A DNA stretch of 5,517 nt from JBFMDH01 sp044868105 (GTDB lineage Bacteria; Acidobacteriota; Blastocatellia; UBA7656), in NCBI GenBank assembly GCA_044868105.1, contig JBIOWC010000585.1:1-5517 (forward strand), in the 5' to 3' direction. The position numbers were made by a program, and so were the translations under genes. Below the pieces are notes generated by a model. That model saw only the letters and a program-made list of their open reading frames with translations. It made no database searches and was not told the DNA's origin. Below, piece after piece: positions 1 to 5,517 of the stretch. How positions within the stretch are numbered: the first letter of the stretch is position 1; each line of letters starts with the position of its first letter.

Positions 1-202
1 AAGCCCCGGTAAATAAGTTGACAAGACTATACGACTATCTTGAGCCGGAGGCTTTACGGCTGTCTGGTATTTTGGCTTCACCTTCACCATCTCTGGCCGT
101 AAGGAAGGCAGCAAATTTTTGAAACCGTAGTCATTCACAAAATAGGAATCGAGCAGTGGACAGTTTTTTTTGTGACCTGTTTGTGAAGCGCAAAACCGAC
201 TC

Positions 203-266
203 AATGAAGTCATCCAACAATGACTTCACTCCTTAATGATTTCACTCAGCAATGATTTCACTCCTA
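203..266. repeat. 16-bp tandem repeat array, four units
   Basis: Three clear units follow each other at exact 16-bp spacing: AATGACTTCACTCCTT (219-234), AATGATTTCACTCAGC (235-250) and AATGATTTCACTCCTA (251-266). A more diverged in-phase unit, AATGAAGTCATCCAAC (203-218), precedes them. Each begins AATGA and the three good units share TTCACTC. The first two units also form a perfect 9-bp dyad, TGAAGTCAT (205-213) against ATGACTTCA (220-228), with a 6-nt centre. The array lies just past the probable receptor terminator and no function is evident. Confidence 0.75.
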
Positions 267-271
267 TTGGG

Positions 272-313
272 AAAGCCTCTCAACCGACGGGTAATGCCGG
301 TTGAGAGGCTTTT
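272..313 (-). terminator. Stem-loop terminator downstream of the receptor gene
   Basis: AAAGCCTCTCAACCG (272-286) pairs perfectly with CGGTTGAGAGGCTTT (298-312), giving a 15-bp stem around an 11-nt loop. It starts about 50 nt after the receptor stop codon, the expected place for its intrinsic terminator. The U-tract is short: three Ts in the receptor direction and four in the plus direction (310-313). It may therefore work weakly, in both directions, or simply stabilise the mRNA 3' end. Confidence 0.65.
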
Positions 314-362
314 GAGGTTCCTGAATTTGACAGGCTTTTCAGCTGGTGAACTGAGTATCAGA

Positions 363-3300
363 TTAAAACCTGAGTTTCAGCGCCAGTTGAATTTGCCGCG
401 CCGGGAAGGTCGAGCGGATGGTGCCAAACGCTGCGCTGCCGCGGTCCGAGTTGGCCGCGCCAAAGTTCGTCTTATTGAAAAGATTGAAGGCTTCCATACG
501 AAATTCGACTTGTGAAACTTCAGTGATGGGCACGTGAAAATGTTTCTGTAATCCGAAATCAAACTGGAAGAAAGCCTGGCTCCGCGCAATGTTGCGTCCC
601 GCTGTGCCAAACGGTTGGTCTGCGGTTGGAATGCTGATGTTGGCTTTGTTGAAATAGTTATCAATAGTGCGTTGCCCGTTCGGCGCTAACACCTCGCCGC
701 TCACATTCGGGCGCAGCGCCACGCCGCCGAGAAACGATGCCAGATTCGCAGTCACCGGCGACGGTTGGTAACGCAGGTTGATGGTCTGACCGCTCAACAT
801 GGTATTGATGCCCGTCAATGTCCAACCGCCGAGCACCCCGTCCAACACGGGCGACATCTGGCTGCCAAAAGTTCGCCCGCGCCCGAATGGCAGGTCCCAT
901 ACAAAGCTGGTGGTGTTGTTCAAGGGCTGGTCATAGGCCGACAGTCCACGATCGGCCGCCAGATTGTAAACATTCTGTGGGCGACCTTCGTTGCCATTTG
1001 GCTCTTCGAGCACCTGACTGACATTATCAATGGCTTTCGACCAGGTGAATGAATTGAGCAGGTAAAGACCTTTTGAAAAACGCCGCTCGAATTTGATTTG
1101 CAGCGCATGGTAATTGGAGAATGCAGCGGGCAAGACGCCTGAAATCGAGCGGAAACCGGCAATCGGACGACGCTGGTCTAAGGTCGGGCGCGGCGCGGCG
1201 GGCAACAACAGTTCCGCAGCGGTCAACGGCCGCGCTTGATTGACATCCGCAAGCAGCACCATTTTCACCGCATGGTTTCCGACATACGCCACATCAATCA
1301 ACATATTCTTGGTCAGTTCTCGTTGAATCGAAAACTGCCAGTTCTGTATATACGGGGTGCCTTTGTCGCGTGGGATAAAGAGCGTGACGTTGTTCGGCAG
1401 CCCCGTCGGATAGCCCGCTTGTGTCGTGCGAAAACAACCGCTGAAATTGTTACCCGTGCAAAGACCGCCGGTGAGATGGCTGGCATCTTGCGTAATATTG
1501 GCGCGGGTTACCTGCGGAAAGTTGGTGGCCAAAAGGTCTGCGCTTCCCAGTCGGTTGAAATGGACATAACCGATACCATAACCGCCGCGCAGCACCATCT
1601 TGTCGAAGAGGTTATAAGCAAAGCCGATGCGTGGCGCGAAATTATTATAATCCGGGTCAACCAAGCCGCGCTGGTAAAGCGACCCGTCCGTGGCGCGGAT
1701 GATGCTGTTGGTTTCGGGGTCGTAATTTGAAAGGCGGTTCTGGGCTTCGTAAATCGGCGTCGAAAACTCGTAACGCACGCCGAGGTTGAGCGTCAGCCTT
1801 GAACGGACTTTGAAATCATCCTGCACATAGGCGTAATGCAAACGCTGGCGCAGATTGACCACCAACAAATCGGCCAACTCGTATTGCGAGCGCGCCCCGA
1901 ATAGAAAATCTGCGAGGTTATACAGGTTATTCGCTAAAGCCCCTGCCGGACGACTGAATTGACCGCTATAGGTGTCCAACCCCATCAACGGATTGGTGTC
2001 TTGCACATCGGTATTGATGCGCAGATATTCATAACCGCTTTTCAAACTGTGACGACCCCAGCTCCATGAATAGTTGAGGCGCGGGTCAACATTCGAGGGG
2101 TTTTGAAATTGGGGATTCGTAGCTTGTCGTCCGAGTTGCGAAAAACCTGTGATGGTCTGGGTCGTTAGTCCACCGGTGATGGTGGTATCGGTCGGGAGTC
2201 CGGTAATGCCGTAAAGTTCGAGCATACTCGGCCCGCCCGTGAGCGGCGGATTTTTGCCGGCTTCGGTTCGCATAATGCCGAGGCGGAAATCGAGCACCGA
2301 AGCGTTGCCGAAAATATAGGTCACCCCGGCTGCCAGTTGCTGATTGAGCACGCCGACCAAACCGTTTTGATTACTACCCGACGGACCGGGAATGTTCGGT
2401 CCTTCGAAATTATTCACCTTGCGATGACTGATCCGCACAAAGGCGTTCAACTTCTGGTTAAAGGTGTGATCGAGTCGAATGTTGAACTTGTCGTTATAGG
2501 CTTTGTTGGGCACGAGATTTTGAAAATTGCTCGCCCCGGCCACGTTCGGCGCCGGCAGATCACCGAGCACCTGACGCGCAAAAGCCGTCATAGGAATCGG
2601 CTCGCCCGCTTTAATAACGGCGCCCGTAAACGGGTTGCGCACCTCAACGGCGAGCCGGCCGTCGCGTTGCGCCTGCGTCGGCAGGGTCGAGAAAACCAGG
2701 GCTTTTGAAACTTGCCGAAAGCCCTCATAATCGAGAAAGAAAAATGTCCGGTCTTTGATGAGAGGGCCGCCGAAAGTAAAGCCGAATTGATTGCGAATAA
2801 GCGGCGGTTTGACTCCACCTGCGGGTTTGAAAAACCCGACAGCGTTGAGCACGGTGTTGCGATGATACTCCCACAGATTGCCGTGAAATTGATTGGTGCC
2901 GCTGCGATACGACGCATTGATGACCGCGCCGCCGCTGCGCCCAAATTCGGCGCTATAGGTATTCGTTTGCACCTTGAATTCCTGCACCGCATCGGGCGAT
3001 ACCTGCACGACCTGGGCTGAAAAGCTCTGATTGCTGGTGCCGTAAGCATTATTGTCTACGCCGTCGAGCAAGAAGTTATTGACCGTGTTGCGCAAGCCAT
3101 TGACATTGAAGGCGGCTTCGCGTCCGGCGGTGGTGATGCCATTTTGTGATGATTCGCGCACGCCAGGGGTCAACAAAACCAGGTTGGCATATGAGCGTCC
3201 GTTGAGCGGCAGATTGACAATCTGTTCGCGCTGTACGACCTGTCCGCGCACGCTGGAATCGGTTTCGAGCAAGGCGACGCCGGCAGTCACCACGACGTTT

Positions 3301-3668
3301 TCAGTTAAAGCGCCCGGCTGCAGGCTCAAATCAACGCGCTGACGGGCATTGACCGTCACATTGACGCGCTCGGCGATAGCCGTTGAAAAACCCTGCTTTT
3401 CGGCGCTGACGCGATAATTGCCGATTTTGACATTGGTAAATTGAAAATTGCCATCCTCATCCGTCTGCGCGCTGGCCGTGATGCCCGTATCAATATTTTT
3501 TAACGTGACAGTCGCGCCGGAGATGATTGCGCCGCTTGAGTCTTTGACCGTGCCGAGCACTGTAGCGGTGTCGAATTGAGCGATGGCGCTGGTTGCCAGT
3601 AGCAGAACAGCGCAAATAAATGAAGTCGTTTGCCTATAAACGCGAGCGAATGGTTTTTGACGGTTCAC
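363..3668 (-). CDS. TonB-dependent receptor, Oar-like, with carboxypeptidase-regulatory-like domain
   Basis: Outer-membrane beta-barrel of 1101 residues expected to import a ligand using TonB energy. Residues 1-30 form a signal peptide (basic start, hydrophobic 17-29, cleavage after AIA30). Residues about 35-118 are a carboxypeptidase-regulatory-like beta-sandwich (GTVKDSSGAIISGATVTLKN onward). ENVVVTA at 123-129 resembles a TonB box. The plug spans about 130-255, with LPLNGRSYANL (153-163), VNGLRNTVNNFLLDGVDNN (189-207) and SAEFGRSGGAVIN (239-251). The barrel fills the rest and ends in a terminal Phe (LALKLRF), as outer-membrane proteins usually do. The only cysteines in the mature chain are C737 and C745, probably a disulfide in a surface loop. 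The start is GTG at 3668-3666, with GGAGGAG just upstream. The length suits Oar-like receptors of Acidobacteriota. The family call is firm; the substrate cannot be read from sequence. It is divergent from the phytase-like gene and may share its regulation. Confidence 0.95.
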   Translation of the reverse strand: MNRQKPFARVYRQTTSFICAVLLLATSAIAQFDTATVLGTVKDSSGAIISGATVTLKNIDTGITASAQTDEDGNFQFTNVKIGNYRVSAEKQGFSTAIAERVNVTVNARQRVDLSLQPGALTENVVVTAGVALLETDSSVRGQVVQREQIVNLPLNGRSYANLVLLTPGVRESSQNGITTAGREAAFNVNGLRNTVNNFLLDGVDNNAYGTSNQSFSAQVVQVSPDAVQEFKVQTNTYSAEFGRSGGAVINASYRSGTNQFHGNLWEYHRNTVLNAVGFFKPAGGVKPPLIRNQFGFTFGGPLIKDRTFFFLDYEGFRQVSKALVFSTLPTQAQRDGRLAVEVRNPFTGAVIKAGEPIPMTAFARQVLGDLPAPNVAGASNFQNLVPNKAYNDKFNIRLDHTFNQKLNAFVRISHRKVNNFEGPNIPGPSGSNQNGLVGVLNQQLAAGVTYIFGNASVLDFRLGIMRTEAGKNPPLTGGPSMLELYGITGLPTDTTITGGLTTQTITGFSQLGRQATNPQFQNPSNVDPRLNYSWSWGRHSLKSGYEYLRINTDVQDTNPLMGLDTYSGQFSRPAGALANNLYNLADFLFGARSQYELADLLVVNLRQRLHYAYVQDDFKVRSRLTLNLGVRYEFSTPIYEAQNRLSNYDPETNSIIRATDGSLYQRGLVDPDYNNFAPRIGFAYNLFDKMVLRGGYGIGYVHFNRLGSADLLATNFPQVTRANITQDASHLTGGLCTGNNFSGCFRTTQAGYPTGLPNNVTLFIPRDKGTPYIQNWQFSIQRELTKNMLIDVAYVGNHAVKMVLLADVNQARPLTAAELLLPAAPRPTLDQRRPIAGFRSISGVLPAAFSNYHALQIKFERRFSKGLYLLNSFTWSKAIDNVSQVLEEPNGNEGRPQNVYNLAADRGLSAYDQPLNNTTSFVWDLPFGRGRTFGSQMSPVLDGVLGGWTLTGINTMLSGQTINLRYQPSPVTANLASFLGGVALRPNVSGEVLAPNGQRTIDNYFNKANISIPTADQPFGTAGRNIARSQAFFQFDFGLQKHFHVPITEVSQVEFRMEAFNLFNKTNFGAANSDRGSAAFGTIRSTFPARQIQLALKLRF

Positions 3669-3673
3669 GATGT

Positions 3674-3680
3674 CTCCTCC
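3674..3680 (-). promoter_or_regulatory. Ribosome binding site of the receptor gene
   Basis: On the minus strand GGAGGAG is followed by a 5-nt spacer and then GTG at 3668-3666. Using only GGAGG the spacer is 7 nt. This near-ideal site supports the GTG start, which leads directly into a complete signal peptide. Confidence 0.85.
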
Positions 3681-3694
3681 ACAAGTAATAAATG

Positions 3695-3716
3695 AACCCT
3701 GTCCCGTTACAGGGTT
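3695..3716 (-). promoter_or_regulatory. Hairpin in the receptor mRNA leader
   Basis: AACCCTGT (3695-3702) and ACAGGGTT (3709-3716) form a perfect 8-bp inverted repeat with a 6-nt loop, 14 bp from the Shine-Dalgarno sequence. An alternative partner exists: CTGTCCCG (3699-3706) can pair at 7 of 8 positions with CGGGTCAG (3723-3730), which would break the first hairpin. It could be an mRNA leader structure or a dimeric operator; the sequence does not decide which. Confidence 0.45.
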
Positions 3717-3774
3717 GACTGTCGGGTCAGGTTGAATTGGTGATTGAAGTTAAGAAGTATTTGACTGCGCCAGC

Positions 3775-3783
3775 AGCATAGCA
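3775..3783 (-). promoter_or_regulatory. Candidate extended -10 promoter of the receptor gene
   Basis: The minus strand reads TGC TATGCT, an extended -10 with 4 of 6 matches to TATAAT. It lies 9 bp after the last repeat of the four-unit array, and there is no good -35, as expected for an activator-dependent promoter. The predicted leader is about 100 nt and includes the hairpin at 3695-3716. An alternative is TTTAAT (minus strand of 3791-3796), with a weak -35 TTCTAA 17 bp upstream (3814-3819). That alternative overlaps the array itself. Confidence 0.35.
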
Positions 3784-3785
3784 CC

Positions 3786-3829
3786 GCGATATTAAATAGA
3801 TTTGAAATCCCTGTTAGAACTAGGTTAAA
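3786..3829 (-). promoter_or_regulatory. Four 11-bp direct repeats, Pho-box-like, facing the receptor gene
   Basis: Read on the minus strand, four consecutive 11-mers carry the hexamers TTAACC (3828-3823), CTAACA (3817-3812), TTCAAA (3806-3801) and TTAATA (3795-3790), starting exactly 11 bp apart. Each matches TT(A/C/T)A(C/T)A, the pattern known for PhoP of Bacillus, with at most one mismatch. The first unit, TTTAACCT, also fits the cyanobacterial SphR box pattern. OmpR-type regulators of the PhoB/PhoP group bind such 11-bp tandem arrays. The units are degenerate, so this is a candidate site. Confidence 0.4.
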
Positions 3830-3853
3830 TCTGCGGTCGAACGGAAAGCGCCT

Positions 3854-3895
3854 GCTTAATGGCCCGCTATAGTTAGCGACCCTGGCCGACTAAGC
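3854..3895. promoter_or_regulatory. Nested palindrome between the two promoter arrays
   Basis: The outer arms GCTTAATGGCC (3854-3864) and GGCCGACTAAGC (3884-3895) pair with one mismatch and one bulged base. Inside them CGCTA (3865-3869) pairs with TAGCG (3874-3878) around a 4-nt loop. The element sits between the divergent promoters and could be an operator, a remnant or a cruciform. No regulator can be assigned. Confidence 0.35.
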
Positions 3896-3943
3896 GCACT
3901 TGTAGATCACAGGTTTGCTTATCAACGAAGCCGGGCTTGCCAA

Positions 3944-3987
3944 ATTCACAAAATCTTAATCATCCGTTCACACGCTGTTCACAACCC
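3944..3987 (+). promoter_or_regulatory. Four 11-bp direct repeats, Pho-box-like, facing the phytase-like gene
   Basis: Four consecutive 11-mers are ATTCACAAAAT, CTTAATCATCC, GTTCACACGCT and GTTCACAACCC. Their hexamers TTCACA, TTAATC, TTCACA and TTCACA start at 3945, 3956, 3967 and 3978, exactly 11 bp apart. GTTCACA-type 7-mers with 4-bp spacers are the known layout of PhoB/PhoP boxes; in Streptomyces the unit is GTTCACC. The array occupies the -35 zone of the downstream gene, as phosphate-activated promoters typically do. The repeats are plain in the sequence; the regulator is inferred. Confidence 0.5.
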
Positions 3988-3989
3988 GC

Positions 3990-3998
3990 TGTTAATAT
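3990..3998 (+). promoter_or_regulatory. Candidate extended -10 promoter of the phytase-like gene
   Basis: TGT TAATAT is an extended -10 with 4 of 6 matches to TATAAT. It begins its hexamer at 3993, nine bp after the last GTTCACA. Transcription would start near 4005, giving a leader of about 27 nt. No -35 lies at 16-18 bp; TTCACA at 3967 is 20 bp away. This fits activation through the repeats. Confidence 0.4.
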
Positions 3999-4016
3999 TC
4001 CGGCGCGATTTTTCTG

Positions 4017-4023
4017 AAAGGAG
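4017..4023 (+). promoter_or_regulatory. Ribosome binding site that fixes the phytase-like start
   Basis: AAAGGAG lies 8 nt before ATG at 4032-4034. An in-frame GTG at 4023 shares its first base with this site and so cannot use it. ATG at 4032 is therefore chosen, which shortens the longest possible frame by three codons. Confidence 0.85.
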
Positions 4024-4031
4024 TGACTCTT

Positions 4032-5348
4032 ATGATACGAGCCTGGAAAAAGGCTGTGGTTGTCCTCGCGCTGGTTGTTTTCACGGTTAATGCTTCGTGG
4101 GCGGCGACGCCCGGAATCACGCTGATTGGCAAAACGCTGATTGACGGAAATAGCTTGGATAAGTCCGGGCTAACCGGCAACCTCTGTCAAGCAGGCGCGC
4201 CCGCCAATTGCGTTCCGAAGGCGCTCTATGGCGGCCTGGGTTCCGCCTTGACCTACACCGGTTTTGATAATGTCTTTATTGCCGCGCCCGATCGGGGTCC
4301 GTTCGACGGATTGACGGATATTCCTTATCTGGATCGAGTGCATTTTCTGCACCTCTCTATTGATTTCAACACCCCTTCTCAAAATATCAGCACGCTATTA
4401 TTGGATACCCGTCTGTTGAAGAACGAATTCGGTCAATCGCTGGTTGGCGCGGCTGGAGCCTTTGATGTGAATAACCCGCTGGCCACGCTGCGCTTTGACC
4501 CGGAAGGAATTCGCGTTGGCCCCAATGGCACGTTCTTTATCTCGGATGAATACGGCCCCTTCATTTTTGAGTTCGACCGACATGGCAACCTGTTGCGGCG
4601 CATTCCCCTGCCCTCTAAGTTTTTCATTGCCAACCCCAGCGCCGACCCGACCGCCGAGTTGCTCGGAAACACCTCTGGACGACAAGCCAATCGCGGGATG
4701 GAAGGTTTAGCCATCAGCCCGGATGGCCGAACCCTGTTTGGAATCATGCAAAACGCCCTGCTTCAAGATAACGGGCTGAATCCCGGAACCCCGGACCGTC
4801 TTGGCCTAAATAACCGCATCCTACAGATTGATCTCTTAACCGGCGAAACCCACGAATACGTCTATGTTTTGGAGGCCATCAACCGCGGGCAAGGGGTCAG
4901 CGAAATTCTCGCAATCAATGACCATGAATTTCTGGTCGTCGAACGCGACAACCGCTCAAATCTGCAAACCCCGCCGCAAGCGCCAACCAGAAAAACCATC
5001 TATAAGATTAATCTCACGGGCGCCACGGATGTTTCAGCAATGGTGCCGCTTCCGGCTGGCGCGCTGCCTCCGGGCGTCGTTCCGGTCGGCAAAACTTTGT
5101 TCATTAATCTGCTTGATCCTGCTTTTAACCTGACCGCAACCATTGCGGAGAAGATTGAAGGGCTAGCTTGGGGCCCAGACCTGCCAGACGGTAAACATGT
5201 GCTCTACGTCATCAGCGACAACGACCTCAATCCGAGTTTGGCGACCCAAATCTATGCCTTTTCAATTGACGCTTCACTTCTCAATTTTGAAAGGCCGTTT
5301 CTTCCCGCGCCTCTCTATATTCCGAATCCCATCAAAAGAGGACGCTGA
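4032..5348 (+). CDS. Exported phytase-like esterase family protein
   Basis: A 438-residue secreted or periplasmic protein of the 'esterase-like activity of phytase' family (PF13449 type). Residues 1-24 are a signal peptide (MIRAWKK, a hydrophobic core, cleavage after ASWA24). The mature chain reads as one propeller-like domain. Visible motifs are APDRGPFDG (85-93), DPEGIRV (156-162), SDEYGP (171-176), NRGMEGLAISPDGRTLFG (220-237), SEILAINDHEFLVVERDN (290-307), EKIEGLAWG (373-381) and SDND (395-398). Three Glu-Gly-(Ile/Leu) motifs recur, at 158, 223 and 376, and acidic residues are frequent, which suggests metal binding. The only cysteines, C52 and C60, probably form a disulfide. There is no C-terminal anchor; the chain ends NPIKRGR. 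Family members are presumed to hydrolyse phosphate or other esters, but activity has rarely been shown and this is not the classical histidine-acid phytase. The gene is divergent from the receptor gene, behind a Pho-box-like array. The family call is good; the substrate is unknown. Confidence 0.9.
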   Translation: MIRAWKKAVVVLALVVFTVNASWAATPGITLIGKTLIDGNSLDKSGLTGNLCQAGAPANCVPKALYGGLGSALTYTGFDNVFIAAPDRGPFDGLTDIPYLDRVHFLHLSIDFNTPSQNISTLLLDTRLLKNEFGQSLVGAAGAFDVNNPLATLRFDPEGIRVGPNGTFFISDEYGPFIFEFDRHGNLLRRIPLPSKFFIANPSADPTAELLGNTSGRQANRGMEGLAISPDGRTLFGIMQNALLQDNGLNPGTPDRLGLNNRILQIDLLTGETHEYVYVLEAINRGQGVSEILAINDHEFLVVERDNRSNLQTPPQAPTRKTIYKINLTGATDVSAMVPLPAGALPPGVVPVGKTLFINLLDPAFNLTATIAEKIEGLAWGPDLPDGKHVLYVISDNDLNPSLATQIYAFSIDASLLNFERPFLPAPLYIPNPIKRGR

Positions 5349-5349
5349 G

Positions 5350-5415
5350 ATGAAGAGAGTTTTTTGGGTGTGGCGCCGGTTTTACCCTCTCATTTGCAGA
5401 AAAGTTATTGATTGA
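5350..5415 (+). CDS. Possible 21-codon ORF, start of a frameshifted gene
   Basis: An ATG begins one base after the phytase-like stop, with AGAGG (5337-5341) 8 nt upstream. The frame gives MKRVFWVWRRFYPLICRKVID and stops. A run of six Ts (5360-5365) lies at codons 4-5. Dropping one T would join the start to a second frame that stays open to TAG at 5507-5509, giving about 52 residues (MKRVFGCGAGFTLSF onward, ending LTCGAMSAL). That product is not recognisable. It may be a decayed gene, a sequencing slip or chance. Confidence 0.2.
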   Translation: MKRVFWVWRRFYPLICRKVID

Positions 5416-5517
5416 AATCCTCACGCCCCTGAAGGTAGAACGCGAAACCGAGTGGTTGATTTACAGATTGCTTTTCGGCCTTACCTGCGGAGCAATGAGC
5501 GCTTTGTAGCTGACCCT
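5416..5517. other. Right edge, no supported gene
   Basis: Apart from the frameshifted frame ending at 5509, nothing here looks coding. One minus-strand frame enters from the right edge and runs about 36 codons to a stop near 5410, but its peptide is not recognisable. No strong terminator hairpin follows the phytase-like gene. Confidence 0.4.

Larger units (their letters stand above)
1..362. other. Intergenic region without a convincing gene
   Basis: No reading frame here looks like a gene. One plus-strand frame is open from the window edge to a TGA at 120-122 (39 codons). It could be the tail of a gene lying to the left, but the peptide is not recognisable. The rest holds a T8 run at 164-171 with no stem before it, a 16-bp tandem repeat array (203-266) and a strong stem-loop (272-312). 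A looser inverted repeat pairs 52-60 with 96-104 (TTACGGC against GCCGTAA plus flanking pairs) around a 35-nt loop. A short plus-strand frame starting at 252 runs into the antisense of the receptor gene and is taken to be spurious. Confidence 0.6.

Noticed and set aside
18..46. TTGACA at 18-23 as a plus-strand -35
   Set aside because: No acceptable -10 lies 16-18 bp downstream; TATCTT is only 12 bp away.
133..143. Eleven-base match ATTCACAAAAT shared with 3944-3954
   Set aside because: A few matches of this length are expected by chance in a window this size, and no further in-phase units surround the left copy.
164..171. T8 run as a terminator U-tract
   Set aside because: No stable stem precedes it on the plus strand.
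327..358. TTGACA at 327-332 as a plus-strand -35
   Set aside because: No -10 follows at proper spacing, and the region leads into antisense of the receptor gene.
1236..1730. 164-codon plus-strand reading frame inside the receptor gene
   Set aside because: It is antisense to a well-supported barrel domain and has no recognisable product or ribosome site. The other short frames overlapping both large genes were dropped for the same reason.
4023..4031. GTG at 4023 as the start of the phytase-like gene
   Set aside because: It overlaps the Shine-Dalgarno AAAGGAG (4017-4023), whereas ATG at 4032 has an ideal 8-nt spacing and begins a normal signal peptide.
1..5517. CRISPR array, tRNA, rRNA or insertion sequence
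   Set aside because: No repeat-spacer pattern, tRNA-like cloverleaf, transposase frame or terminal inverted repeats were seen.

Overview
The window carries two large exported-protein genes transcribed divergently from a shared 363-bp control region. The minus-strand gene (363-3668) encodes an outer-membrane TonB-dependent receptor of the large Oar-like type, with an N-terminal carboxypeptidase-regulatory-like domain. This type is greatly expanded in Acidobacteriota. The plus-strand gene (4032-5348) encodes a secreted or periplasmic protein of the 'esterase-like activity of phytase' family. The roughly 1100-residue Oar-like receptor, the moderate GC content and the strong Shine-Dalgarno sites suggest an acidobacterium, perhaps Blastocatellia-like. 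That placement is an inference from protein style, not from a marker gene.

Layout: 1-362 has no convincing gene. It holds a 16-bp tandem repeat array (203-266) and a perfect 15-bp stem-loop (272-312) about 50 nt beyond the receptor's stop codon, probably its terminator. Then come the receptor gene on the minus strand (363-3668), the divergent control region (3669-4031), and the phytase-like gene on the plus strand (4032-5348). The last stretch, 5349-5517, holds only a short reading frame that may be the start of a frameshifted or decayed gene.

The most interesting part is the control region. Reading outward toward each gene there is a run of four 11-bp-phased hexamers. All eight fit TT(A/C/T)A(C/T)A with at most one mismatch, and each run is followed 9 bp later by an extended -10 (TGn plus a hexamer). 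Four direct repeats at 11-bp period replacing the -35 is the architecture of PhoB/PhoP-type phosphate-starvation boxes. Together with a phytase-family protein and an outer-membrane active transporter, this suggests a two-gene phosphorus-scavenging locus: the secreted protein releases phosphate from, or captures, an organic phosphorus compound and the receptor imports the product. The repeats are read directly from the sequence; the phosphate interpretation is inference.
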